Assembly: GCA_050012495.1 (NCBI GenBank)
Contig: JBEKHB010000006.1
Location: forward strand, 31,865 to 95,864
Direction of reading: 5' to 3'
DNA from: BOG-1155 sp050012495
Lineage (GTDB): Bacteria > Desulfobacterota > Syntrophorhabdia > Syntrophorhabdales > WCHB1-27
Length of the DNA: 64,000 nucleotides
In this document: one piece after another, positions 8,053 to 16,359 of the stretch
Layout: each line of letters starts with the position of its first letter
Position numbering within the stretch: the first letter of the stretch is position 1
Translations under genes and position numbers: made by a program
The notes under the pieces: generated by a model
Databases searched by the model: none
Seen by the model: only the letters and a program-made list of their open reading frames with translations
What the model was told of the DNA's origin: nothing

Positions 8053-8773
8053 CGGCAGGCAGAACGATAAGATCAGGGACCTGAAGATCAGCAGGAATTT
8101 TCTCAAGTTTCCGGACGGATCGGTGCTCGTCGAAATGGGCGAGACAAAGGTTATCTGTGGGGTGAGCATCGAGGAGAAGGTCCCGCCTTTTCTCAAGAAC
8201 TCAGGAAAAGGATGGCTTACGGCCGAATATTCCATGCTCCCGAGGGCCACTCCTTCCCGCACGGTCCGGGAATCTTCTATGGGCAGGGTAGGCGGCAGGA
8301 CCCATGAGATCCAGAGGCTCATAGGCAGGGCGCTCAGAGCGGTGGTAAACCTCGACGTCATCGGCGAGCGGACAATCTGGGTCGACTGTGACGTGATCCA
8401 GGCGGACGGCGGCACGAGGACCGCAAGCATCACCGGCGGTTTTGTGGCGCTCGTGGAGGCGCTGTGGAACCTGAAAAAAAGAGGCGTCATCCAAAAAATC
8501 CCCCTCCGTGATTCCGTTGCCGCCGTGAGCTGCGGCATCGTGAACGGGACATCTCTTCTCGACCTCGCCTACGCGGAGGACTCGATTGCCGATGTGGACA
8601 TGAATTTTGTCATGACGGGCAAAGGTATGCTCATCGAGGTGCAGGGCACAGCAGAAAAAGCGCCTTTTTCAAAAGAAATCTTTGACGTGATGTACGAGTA
8701 CTCCGCGAAAGGCATCGCAGAGATCACCCGTGCTCAGAAAGCGGCCCTCGGTCCCCTTTTCCCTCTCCTCTAG
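8042..8773 (+). CDS. rph: Ribonuclease PH
   Basis: Phosphate-dependent 3'-5' exoribonuclease that trims tRNA 3' ends. The 243-residue product has the characteristic GGRTHEIQRLIGRALR segment, the phosphate-site QADGGTRTASITG motif and the expected length. Its start overlaps the secreted-protein gene by 11 bp. It is followed by rdgB, the usual bacterial pairing. Identification is secure. Confidence 0.96.
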   Translation: MRNDGRQNDKIRDLKISRNFLKFPDGSVLVEMGETKVICGVSIEEKVPPFLKNSGKGWLTAEYSMLPRATPSRTVRESSMGRVGGRTHEIQRLIGRALRAVVNLDVIGERTIWVDCDVIQADGGTRTASITGGFVALVEALWNLKKRGVIQKIPLRDSVAAVSCGIVNGTSLLDLAYAEDSIADVDMNFVMTGKGMLIEVQGTAEKAPFSKEIFDVMYEYSAKGIAEITRAQKAALGPLFPLL

Positions 8774-8862
8774 GGGAGATACCGTGCAAGACCCGAAGCG
8801 ACGAGGGACAACCCCGTTTCCTTCTCCTTTAAGGAAGAGAGCCGCGGAAAAGGTGAATAGAC

Positions 8863-9438
8863 GTGATCATCGTGGCAACTGCCAACAAGGGCAAGTTTGA
8901 GGAGATCAGAGAGTACCTTGCAGGCACGTTCACCACGTTCTTCTCCCTCGCCGACTTTGATGAAAAGGTACACGTGGTCGAGGACCAGCCGACCTATTAT
9001 GAGAATGCCTGGAAAAAGGCAACGAAGGTCGGCAACCGGTTCGGCATCGCTGCCCTCGCCGATGATTCGGGGCTGGAGGTGGAAGCGCTCCAGGGCGCAC
9101 CCGGCATCTGCTCCGCGCGGTACGGAGCAAACGATCGGGAGAGGGTGGACAGGCTTCTCAGGGAGCTGCGCGGGACGCCGCCTGAAGGGCGCACGGCCCT
9201 TTTCAAGGCTTACCTTGTCTATTATCTCCCTCACGTGGGACAGACCTTTATGTTTTATGGGGGCCTCAAGGGATATATCGGCTTTGAAAGGAGAGGGGAG
9301 AAGGGGTTCGGCTACGATCCCGTATTCATGCTGCCCGGTTCCGGCAAGGCCCTCTCTGAGCTGAGTCTGGAGGAGAAGAACAGCATCAGCCATAGGGGGC
9401 GGGCGTTGGCGCGCTTCAAGAAGTTCCTCAGCGCGTGA
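8863..9438 (+). CDS. rdgB: XTP/dITP diphosphatase (RdgB/HAM1)
   Basis: House-cleaning pyrophosphatase that removes dITP, dXTP and XTP from the nucleotide pool. The 191-residue product has the N-terminal TANKGKFEEI substrate motif, ADDSGLEVEAL with the catalytic acid, and the FGYDPVF motif. The start is a GTG at 8863. It lies 89 bp after rph and ends the plus-strand run; a repeat-rich non-coding stretch follows. Confidence 0.95.
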   Translation: MIIVATANKGKFEEIREYLAGTFTTFFSLADFDEKVHVVEDQPTYYENAWKKATKVGNRFGIAALADDSGLEVEALQGAPGICSARYGANDRERVDRLLRELRGTPPEGRTALFKAYLVYYLPHVGQTFMFYGGLKGYIGFERRGEKGFGYDPVFMLPGSGKALSELSLEEKNSISHRGRALARFKKFLSA

Positions 9439-9500
9439 GGTCACTTCTCGTTTCTTTCTTTTCTCCGCTTCTTCTTTCTTCTCGTTTTTTTCTTGTCGGT

Positions 9501-9686
9501 CGGCCGACGGCGTGGAGGAATCGCGATCTGCGGCGCGCTGTTCCGCTCGTGAGGCTACGCCGTACGGCAAGTACGGCTCCGCTCAACGATGCTCACAGCG
9601 CATCCACATCTCATCGATTCCTCCATCGACCCGCCGATGGCCGCTCGGGTGCCCCGCGTCCACCCGATCCGGCATCGAGTACAACC
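9501..9686. repeat. Structured intergenic repeat, copy 1
   Basis: A roughly 160-nt imperfect inverted repeat also found at 60757-60918. Outer arms GGAGGAATCG (9514-9523) and CGATTCCTCC (9615-9624) pair perfectly and extend outward to 9501-9512/9626-9643. A middle stem pairs GCGCTG (9535-9540) with CAGCGC (9596-9601). The apical hairpin is GCCGTAC-GGCAA-GTACGGC (9559-9577). A 29-nt conserved tail (9658-9686) follows. Compared with the second copy, several stem positions differ on both sides so that pairing is kept. It could be a structured RNA, a REP/BIME-like element or a small non-autonomous mobile element. A pyrimidine-rich lead-in precedes both copies. Confidence 0.75.
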
Positions 9687-10361
9687 TTCTTTCAAGAAAA
9701 CTGATGGAGATGCTTCTTGTCATTCCTGGTTGTCACCCCTCCTTGTCACTTTGACAGGATAGGGGGAAACGTAGGAAAATCTTATGAGACCGGGCAGGCA
9801 TTTTGATAGGCCCTAAAGAGGTGTCATAGCCCGGCCCGTTTGAGCCGGTTTCGAGAGGTCCCGTAAATCGGCGTCTGCTCTTTGACAATTGAACCCCGAC
9901 CCACGCCCAACGGGCGCGGGTGCGAACGTGTGAAAAAATCGTTTGAGGACCCTTTACCGTCATTCCGGCGAAAGCCGGCAGAGCGTAGCGGGCATTAATC
10001 CCGCGAAGGCGGGACATCCAGCTTTTTCAGTACGTTACAAAGGGCTTGGACCCCGGCGTCCGCCCCCGGATACAGGCATTCCGGGGCAGGCTTGGTGACG
10101 ACAAAAAGGCAATGTTTTCACACGTTCTGCCCCGGCCGCATCTGACGGCGGTGTAGCGCCCCGCTTCTGGAATAGTTGCAAGAGAAGGGAATCAGGAACG
10201 GGGTGCTGAGACGGTTGGTGAAAAATGCGTGCCGAAGAGGGTAAAAAGAGAGCAAAACACTGTAGAAAATGGCAAAACAGATCGTTTTTGCCGGAATTAT
10301 GCACTTGACAAAAGGAAGGAGCAGGAAAAGGGTAGTAAAACATATAGAGTGAATAATGTCC
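9687..10361. other. Non-coding stretch between repeat and hicBA
   Basis: No credible gene is seen between rdgB and hicB. Apart from the structured repeat and the 9959-10104 repeat, the segment has no recognisable feature. Base composition becomes visibly AT-richer from about 10200 on, at the approach to the hicBA pair, which suggests an insertion boundary. Confidence 0.5.
9959..10104. repeat. GTCATTCCGGCG...GGGGTGACGAC-type dispersed repeat
   Basis: Begins GTCATTCCGGCGAAAGCCGG and ends with a CCCCGGATACAGGCATTCCGGGG hairpin followed by CTTGGTGACGAC. The same terminal halves frame the element at 25321-25401, and the right half recurs at 60953-61010. The hairpin ends and dispersed intergenic placement fit a miniature palindromic repeat family. 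Confidence 0.6.
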
Positions 10362-10392
10362 TTGACAAGCAACTCCGGAATGACTGTATTAT
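10362..10392 (+). promoter_or_regulatory. Promoter and AT-rich putative operator of hicBA
   Basis: TTGACA (10362-10367) precedes an AT-rich run with overlapping candidate -10 boxes (TGTATT at 17 bp, TATTAT at 19 bp). The run GTATTATAATTATATAATG... (10386-10407) is partly palindromic and could be the antitoxin operator. Spacing is not ideal. Confidence 0.4.
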
Positions 10393-10484
10393 AATTATAT
10401 AATGTACTACGATTGAGGTTGAGGGAAAGAATAGCCGATAATAAGAGGAAGAGAAAGAATATAGATTACCAGGATGGTAGAAGG

Positions 10485-10802
10485 ATGATAAAGCCGGTTA
10501 TCAATTTCACACTACCCGCTACTCTGAAACAAAAGGGTAAGTTATGGATTTCTTCATGCCCATGCATTGATGTGGTTTCCCAGGGATATACACGTGAAGA
10601 AGCGATGGAAAATCTCAAAGAAGCGGTTCAACTCTTTCTTGTGTCATGTTGTGAAAGAAAGGTTTTAGATACGGCATTAAGCCAATGCGGATTCAAATGC
10701 GCTACGGTCCAAAAACCGGGTAGAAAACAGCAAGGGGAGACGGTAACCGTTCCCCTTTATATGCAGGCAGATGGGCGGTGCACCGCCGAATGCCACGCAT
10801 AA
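10485..10802 (+). CDS. hicB: HicB-like antitoxin
   Basis: A 105-residue protein whose first half has the HicB partial RNase-H fold pattern (strand KLWISSCPCIDVVSQG, then GYTREEAMENLKEAVQLFL). The C-terminal part has no evident ribbon-helix-helix or HTH, so DNA binding is uncertain. The ATG at 10485 begins the conserved fold; longer in-frame starts upstream add only basic low-complexity residues. It overlaps hicA by 13 bp. The order antitoxin-toxin is the reverse of the canonical hicAB but is common. Composition is AT-richer than the flanks, suggesting acquisition by transfer. Confidence 0.75.
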   Translation: MIKPVINFTLPATLKQKGKLWISSCPCIDVVSQGYTREEAMENLKEAVQLFLVSCCERKVLDTALSQCGFKCATVQKPGRKQQGETVTVPLYMQADGRCTAECHA

Positions 10803-11026
10803 CCGCACAGCACTGGAAAACCTTAGAATGCATTTTTGAAAAGGACGGGTTCATCTTTGAACGGAGGGGTTCATCCCACAATGTGTATAGCAAGAAAGGC
10901 CATGTCAGCCCGATTATTATTCCCCGGTACGATAATGTGGGAATTGATATAATCAAAAACAATATGAGAAGGGCGGGCATGACCCGAGAAAGATTTTTTA
11001 AACTTTTAGCTGAATGCGGAGGATAA
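10790..11026 (+). CDS. hicA: HicA-like mRNA interferase toxin
   Basis: A 78-residue dsRBD-fold toxin. The catalytic-His region reads ERRGSSHNVYSK, the typical G-S-x-H motif of HicA, followed by IIIPRYDNVGIDIIKNNMRRAGM, which matches the family's P-x-H/Y...I-L-R-x-A-G pattern. It is predicted to cleave mRNA when free of HicB. ATG 10790 is preferred to a GTG 12 bp upstream because it begins the conserved PRITAQHW start. It lies wholly in the AT-rich patch. Confidence 0.85.
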   Translation: MPRITAQHWKTLECIFEKDGFIFERRGSSHNVYSKKGHVSPIIIPRYDNVGIDIIKNNMRRAGMTRERFFKLLAECGG

Positions 11027-11256
11027 TATTCTTACCGAAGCCCTTACCACCGGGTTACCCTTGGCTTTCCTGTCCGTTTTTCTTCTTTTCTGCCTTTGAT
11101 TTTGAAGGTCCTGGCCGGGGCATATCGGCGGTCGGCTTCACCCTGAGAAGCGCCGCAAGAACGTCATTGACCCCATTGCGCGTGACGGAAAAAGGGAGGG
11201 AGGCAGGGACGTGAGGTGTATCCCGGCGTGACGGCCATCCACGCGACCCATGTCGC

Positions 11257-13254
11257 CTAAGGCAGTCTCGGCAGCGTAACGTAGAAGGTGGCCCCCTCGC
11301 CGGGTGTGCCCTCCGCCCACACGCGCCCCCCGTGAAGGCCGATGATCCTTTTCACGATAGCAAGGCCCATCCCGGTGCCTTCGAATTCCTCCTGGGAATG
11401 GAGTCGCTGGAAGACGTTGAACAGCTTCTCCTTGTGCTGCATGTCGAAACCGACGCCGTAGTCCTTGACAAAATAGACGTTTTCCTTTGCCGCTTCCCAC
11501 CCTCCTATTTCGACAATCCGCTGCGTACTGCGGATTGAGAATTTGAGGGCATTGGAGATGAGATTGGCGAAAGCCTCCCGTATCATATGTTCGTCGCCGC
11601 AGCAGGGAGGAACAAGGGGAATCATGACCTCTTCTTCGGGATAGATTGTTCGGAGTTCGTCAACCACCGACGTGACCACCCCATGCACCGAAACCGGCAG
11701 CCGTTGCATTGCCTGTCTGCCAAGCCTTGCGTAGGCCAGGAGATCATGAATGAGCTGCTCCATTTTCATTACATTGGCGTGTATGACCCCCACCAGGTCC
11801 GAGAACCTCTGGTCGAGCTCGTGGCCGTATGTCTTTGCGAGCCTTTGGGTCAAACCTTCTATGATCATGAGGGGGGTGCCCAGATCATGAGAAACGGTGG
11901 AGTTAAAGGTATCCAGTTCATAGTTGGCGTTCCTGAGATCGAGGACACGCTGTTCAAGTTCCTGATTGAGTTTGCGGATCTCTTCCTCTGCACGTTTGCG
12001 GTCGGTGATATCTTTGACCACGCCTTCGTAGGACAAGAGTTTCCCCGAGGCATCCTTGAACAGGATGGTCGTGTTGCACACCCAGCGCACCGCTCCGTCT
12101 TTGCGGCATAGGCGATGCTCCATGGGCGGGATCTCCTTCCCCGTAAGAATCTCTTGCACGCGCTCCCGGACCGGTTCGCGGTCTTCCGGCGCGACCATGC
12201 GAAACCAGAGATAGGGATCGGCGTCAAACTCCTCCGGCGTGTACCCGGTCACTTTCGCACAGGCCGGGCTTCTCGTCGTCTCCACTGCGCGGCCGTTTTC
12301 GATACGCACCGAATACTGATAATCCGTGAGACCTTCAGTGATGCGCCGGTAGAGGTTTTCGCTTTCCTGGAGATCGCGGTACGCGCGCTGGCGCTCGGCC
12401 ATCGCAACCCTGAGTCTCTCGCCGGTATCCACCAGCTGCACATAGGGATGCGTGACCGAGCTGGTGAATATCCCCTGGTATATCATGTAAAAGGCAACTA
12501 CTTTGTAGAGGTGGCCCACCAGGTTGTAACTGTCATAGGCGCTCTTGTATAACGTAAAAGCCAGCTCGCTAAAAATGCACACGATAAAGGCCGCCAGGTA
12601 CCACGCAAGAACTCGGTCGCCCGTCCTGGTGAAACGCCTCCAGTAGGCGGCGAAGGAGAGAGCAAACAGGCTGACAACCAGGTATTCCGCGGAAACTGTG
12701 ACCGGCGTCGGACCGCTTCCCTCGACGAACATGGCAGGCAGATACCCCGGCACATAGAAAACGCCGGCGAACGCCAGCCCCGTGACGGCCAGAGCCGCCG
12801 TCAGGAGGTTCAGCTTCGACAATCCGCGTTTGACCGACCCGGGATAGATGTAGGCGCTGGCAAGAAATGCGACGCCGGACGTCAGGCGAGCGCATATCCA
12901 GAACAAGATGCCCTTGTTGGCGGAGCTGGGGGTGATGAAAAAGGGCATCCCCGGGAAACTGAGAATGTGCATAATGTCTATCAACCCGATGGCGAGGCAT
13001 GCCGCGCTGAGAAAAAGGGCGTGATGGTTTTTCGACTGGTCAAAGGTATACCACCCCACGCCGAAAATCGAGAGTAACACGATCACGCTAAAGAGTTCGA
13101 CGATAGTATGGAAAACGAGATAGGTGGCGGCATCCAGCGTCGTGTAGAGTTGCGACCGGAACAAAGGGACCAGCAAGAACAGAGACGCCGCGAACCCGAA
13201 CACAACGGCCAAAATAACGGGCAACGGCAGTTCTACCGAATTTGCGGGCTTCAT
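11257..13254 (-). CDS. MASE3-PAS sensor histidine kinase
   Basis: Membrane sensor kinase of about 665 residues. Seven or eight hydrophobic helices in residues 10-240 form a MASE3-like sensor domain (FHTIVELFSVIVLLSIF and the IDIMHILSFPGMPFF motif). A PAS/PAC domain spans about 300-420. The dimerisation domain has the phospho-acceptor in STVSHDLGTP (H456). The ATPase domain shows N-box NLISNALKFS, G1 DYGVGFD and G2 GTGMGLAIVKRI. No receiver domain or adjacent response regulator is seen, so it is an orphan kinase. ATG 13254 is chosen because hydrophobic sequence starts there; in-frame starts at 13350 and 13467 would add about 30-70 residues that look like shadow or remnant sequence. Confidence 0.85.
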   Translation of the reverse strand: MKPANSVELPLPVILAVVFGFAASLFLLVPLFRSQLYTTLDAATYLVFHTIVELFSVIVLLSIFGVGWYTFDQSKNHHALFLSAACLAIGLIDIMHILSFPGMPFFITPSSANKGILFWICARLTSGVAFLASAYIYPGSVKRGLSKLNLLTAALAVTGLAFAGVFYVPGYLPAMFVEGSGPTPVTVSAEYLVVSLFALSFAAYWRRFTRTGDRVLAWYLAAFIVCIFSELAFTLYKSAYDSYNLVGHLYKVVAFYMIYQGIFTSSVTHPYVQLVDTGERLRVAMAERQRAYRDLQESENLYRRITEGLTDYQYSVRIENGRAVETTRSPACAKVTGYTPEEFDADPYLWFRMVAPEDREPVRERVQEILTGKEIPPMEHRLCRKDGAVRWVCNTTILFKDASGKLLSYEGVVKDITDRKRAEEEIRKLNQELEQRVLDLRNANYELDTFNSTVSHDLGTPLMIIEGLTQRLAKTYGHELDQRFSDLVGVIHANVMKMEQLIHDLLAYARLGRQAMQRLPVSVHGVVTSVVDELRTIYPEEEVMIPLVPPCCGDEHMIREAFANLISNALKFSIRSTQRIVEIGGWEAAKENVYFVKDYGVGFDMQHKEKLFNVFQRLHSQEEFEGTGMGLAIVKRIIGLHGGRVWAEGTPGEGATFYVTLPRLP

Positions 13255-13346
13255 AGTATTCGCCAACTTCTTTCCTTCCGAGCCGGTTCTCATCGCAAAA
13301 GACGTGAAGAGTCCTCGGCCGCCATGACGCAATAGGGTCCCCAAGC

Positions 13347-13580
13347 TCATCTCCCTTGCCTCGTTCGGGGCAGTGAAAAGTAAAACAAGGTGCAAAAAGC
13401 TATCAAAATGCTGAAACTTTCGACAATGTGATGAAAAGGGAGGTACCTGTAAAGGCTGGTCAGGCATAACCCGAGCAGAATGAATATTCCGTACGGGATG
13501 GTAAGGCGTCCGGACCGGAAAGAGGGATATCCCGGGCTATGCGATCCATTCAGGAACTCTATGCTACCCTTGTCATCCAT
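13347..13580 (-). pseudogene. Truncated MASE3 N-terminal fragment
   Basis: A 77-codon frame encodes a soluble start and two hydrophobic segments with YLPFHHIVESFSILIAF. This closely parallels FHTIVELFSVIVLLSIF in the kinase directly downstream. The similarity stops after LFYF, and the frame ends within a few codons. It looks like the beginning of a second MASE3 sensor protein cut short by deletion or recombination, rather than a functional small protein. Confidence 0.5.
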
Positions 13581-13727
13581 TCTTTCCCCTCCTGCGAGAG
13601 GTCATGGGTGGAAGGTGCCGCGCAGGTAGATAGGCAAATGGTCGGTTACGTTTGCATGCTTAACTTTACAGTGTACTACGGGGAAGAAAAGACTGCAACG
13701 GGTATCTCCGCCCCAACGCCATCATCG

Positions 13728-15284
13728 TCAGTCTGTGATCATCTCCGCACCCCTCGCCCTCTGCGGATCTCTTATCAGAAGGGCCAGGGGCACCGAGAGA
13801 AGGAAAAGCAAGGCGATGAGAAAAAAGACATGGTTGTAGGCAAGCATGCCTGCCTGCCTGCCGACTATCCCCTCCAGAAGCCCGAATGCCTCCATGTCGG
13901 TGCCGCTTGCGTTTGCCCCCCGAAAGAACAGATACGACAGAAGCTGACGGAGCGATTCCGAAGCGGCGTCGCTGTAGCCCGTCACGTGTTCCGTGAGTAT
14001 CGCCCGGTACCTGATCTCACCCCGGGTCAGGAAGGTAGCGGCCAGGGCAATGCCGACGCTTGCGAATACCTGCCTGATCACGTTATAAAGGCCGGAGGCG
14101 GCGGTCATGAGCGGGTTTTCTATCGTTGACAGCACCGCCGTGCTCAGGGCCACGAATATGAAGCCGAAGCCGATGCCCTGCAGGAATTGGGGAAAGAATA
14201 TGTCCCAGTACCCCACGTCGAGGGAAAGGAGCGAGAGCTGGTAAAATGAGACGCCGTTGACGAAAAGCCCAATGGCTATCAGGAACTGAGGTCCCGTCCT
14301 GCGGTATATTCTTGCCCCGAGCGGCATCCCTACGAACATGGCGAGACTCCTCGGCATGAGCGCCAGCCCGGCGTTACAGGCAGGATAGCCGAGGAGCTGT
14401 TCCAGGAAGAGGGGCAGGATAAAGAGGCTTGAAAAAAGACCCAAGCTGAGGATGCCGCCGAGGAAGCTGCCTAAGCTGAAATTGATATCTTTCAGTATCC
14501 GCAGGTTGACCGCCGGTCTGTCGGCGGTCAGCTCCCGGACAACGAACAGAATAAGGCCCACGAGGCTGGCGACGGCAAGATACCATATCATGTTCGAGGT
14601 GAACCAGTCCTTCTGGTCGCCCTTCTCGAGCATGATCTGGAGTGCCCCGAGCCCGACCGCGATAAAGAACAGGCCCGCCACATCGAGCTTCCCCTTCTCC
14701 CTGACGAGGTAGGGGGGGTCTTCGATGAAGCGCATGATGAGGAGCACGTTGAGAATACCCACAGGGACGTTGATATAAAATATCCAGGGCCAGGAGTAAT
14801 TGTCGGTGAGCCATCCGCCAAGGGTCGGCCCGATGGCGGGCCCGAGGATGACGCCGAGACCGTAGATGCTCATCGCCGTTGCTTGTTGTTCCACGGGGAA
14901 CGCCTCTCGCAGCATCGCCTGCGACAGGGGTATAAGGGTACCGCCGCCGATGCCCTGAATAATACGGAAGACGACCATTGAAGGCAGGTCCCAGGCAACC
15001 CCGCAGAGCATGGAAGAGCCCGTGAAGACCGCGACGGAAAAAAGGTAAAACCGTTTGCGCCCGAACCGGGAGCTTAAAAGCGCGATAATGGGCATTATAA
15101 TGACGCTGGAGAGGATGTAGCCCGTCGAGACCCAGGTAATCTCCTCGACCGAGGCGCCGAGGGTGCCGCGCATGTAGGGTAGGGCTACGTTCACGATGCT
15201 CATGTCGAGAGCGGCCATCATGGCCCCCGTCATGACGGTGACCGTGATGAGCCATTTATTACGGGGTTTATAAGGGCCGTCCAC
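13728..15284 (-). CDS. emrB: DHA2-family MFS multidrug transporter (EmrB-like)
   Basis: Inner-membrane proton-coupled drug exporter of 518 residues with about 14 transmembrane helices. Motif GSSMLCGVAWDLPSMVVFRIIQGIGGG is split by the helix 4 R, and motif C (GLGVILGPAIGPTLGGWL) marks it as an antiporter; N-terminal ALDMSIVNVALPYM is typical of EmrB/QacA proteins. The GTG start lies 6 bp after the emrA stop codon. With EmrA and the TolC-like channel it forms a tripartite efflux pump under the TetR-type gene upstream. Substrates unknown. Confidence 0.92.
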   Translation of the reverse strand: MDGPYKPRNKWLITVTVMTGAMMAALDMSIVNVALPYMRGTLGASVEEITWVSTGYILSSVIIMPIIALLSSRFGRKRFYLFSVAVFTGSSMLCGVAWDLPSMVVFRIIQGIGGGTLIPLSQAMLREAFPVEQQATAMSIYGLGVILGPAIGPTLGGWLTDNYSWPWIFYINVPVGILNVLLIMRFIEDPPYLVREKGKLDVAGLFFIAVGLGALQIMLEKGDQKDWFTSNMIWYLAVASLVGLILFVVRELTADRPAVNLRILKDINFSLGSFLGGILSLGLFSSLFILPLFLEQLLGYPACNAGLALMPRSLAMFVGMPLGARIYRRTGPQFLIAIGLFVNGVSFYQLSLLSLDVGYWDIFFPQFLQGIGFGFIFVALSTAVLSTIENPLMTAASGLYNVIRQVFASVGIALAATFLTRGEIRYRAILTEHVTGYSDAASESLRQLLSYLFFRGANASGTDMEAFGLLEGIVGRQAGMLAYNHVFFLIALLFLLSVPLALLIRDPQRARGAEMITD

Positions 15285-15290
15285 GGGGGT

Positions 15291-16337
15291 CTATCGCCTA
15301 GCCAGGGGAGAGCCTGTCTTCCGGCTCACATCGACGGTCGGGACGACGGAGAGCCCGGGCCACAGCGGGTGGGCCGGATCAAAGGGGGAGTCCATGACGA
15401 TCTTTACGGGGAGCCTCTGCACGACCTTTACGAAATTGCCCGTTGAGTTCTCAGGGGGAAGCAGGCTGAAGACGGCCCCGGTGCCGGGCTGCAGGCTGTC
15501 GACATGCCCCCTGAAGAGAATGCCGGGATAGGCGTCGACTTCCACCTCGACCGGCTGGCCCACGGCCATCTTTCCTACCTGTGTCTCCTTGAAATTGGCG
15601 ACGATCCAGGTATCCTGCTGCACGATGGCGAGGAGGGCCTGTCCCGGCTGCACGTACTTTCCCGGATCGACGCTCTTCTTTGCGATTCTTCCCGAGATCG
15701 GCGCCACAAGGGTCGCTCTCTTGAAATTCAACTCGGCGAGCCTATGCGCTGCCTCCGCCTCCTTGATCCTGAAATCCTGGGTGCTCAGTTTGGCCCGTGC
15801 TGCCTCGATCGCCCCTCCGGCCTCGTCGACGGCCGCCGCGGCCGCTTCCTTCCGGGCATGGGCAACAGCCCGGCGCGATTCCACGTGATCGTACTGGCTG
15901 CGTGACGCTGCATCCTCTCGAACCAGTCGATCGTACCGCGTCAGCTCCTTTTCCGCGAGGGTCTCCTCCGCCGCCGCCGCGGCGAGGTTTGCCCGGGCCG
16001 CAGCGAGGGCCTTTTGCCTTTGCGTAAGGGACGCTTCCAGCTCACGCTTTTCAGCGGTCAATGTGGAAACTGCCTGACTTCGCTCTTTGACCGTGTCCGC
16101 ATAGTCCTGGGGGAAAATATCGAGCAGAGGGCTGCCGGCCGACACGTACTGGTTATCCCTGATGTAGACGTCGACCACCCTCCCCTTTATCTCGGCCGCG
16201 ACGGGCACCACCACGCCGGTGACGTACGCGTCGTCCGTGCTTTCGTGGGAAAGGGAGTGGACGAGATAAAAAGCCCCATAGATAAGCCCTCCCATGACCG
16301 CCGCTGCCGCTATCCCTCTTAAGACCCAATTCTTCAT
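15291..16337 (-). CDS. emrA: HlyD/EmrA-family membrane fusion protein
   Basis: Periplasmic adaptor of 348 residues, anchored by one N-terminal transmembrane helix (about residues 6-27). It has the HlyD signature ESTDDAYVTGVVVPVAAEIKG (first lipoyl half), a long alpha-helical coiled-coil hairpin (about 85-200), the second lipoyl half with APISGRIAKKSVDPG, and a beta-barrel with IVANFKETQ. This matches EmrA closely. It bridges EmrB and the TolC-like channel; the stop is 6 bp from the emrB start, so they are cotranslated. Confidence 0.92.
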   Translation of the reverse strand: MKNWVLRGIAAAAVMGGLIYGAFYLVHSLSHESTDDAYVTGVVVPVAAEIKGRVVDVYIRDNQYVSAGSPLLDIFPQDYADTVKERSQAVSTLTAEKRELEASLTQRQKALAAARANLAAAAAEETLAEKELTRYDRLVREDAASRSQYDHVESRRAVAHARKEAAAAAVDEAGGAIEAARAKLSTQDFRIKEAEAAHRLAELNFKRATLVAPISGRIAKKSVDPGKYVQPGQALLAIVQQDTWIVANFKETQVGKMAVGQPVEVEVDAYPGILFRGHVDSLQPGTGAVFSLLPPENSTGNFVKVVQRLPVKIVMDSPFDPAHPLWPGLSVVPTVDVSRKTGSPLARR

Positions 16338-16359
16338 GTGCCTGCTCTCCGGTTCCGTC

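Noticed and set aside
11014..11214. 66-codon frame after hicA
   Set aside because: No ribosome site, composition changes midway and no resemblance to any family; probably chance.
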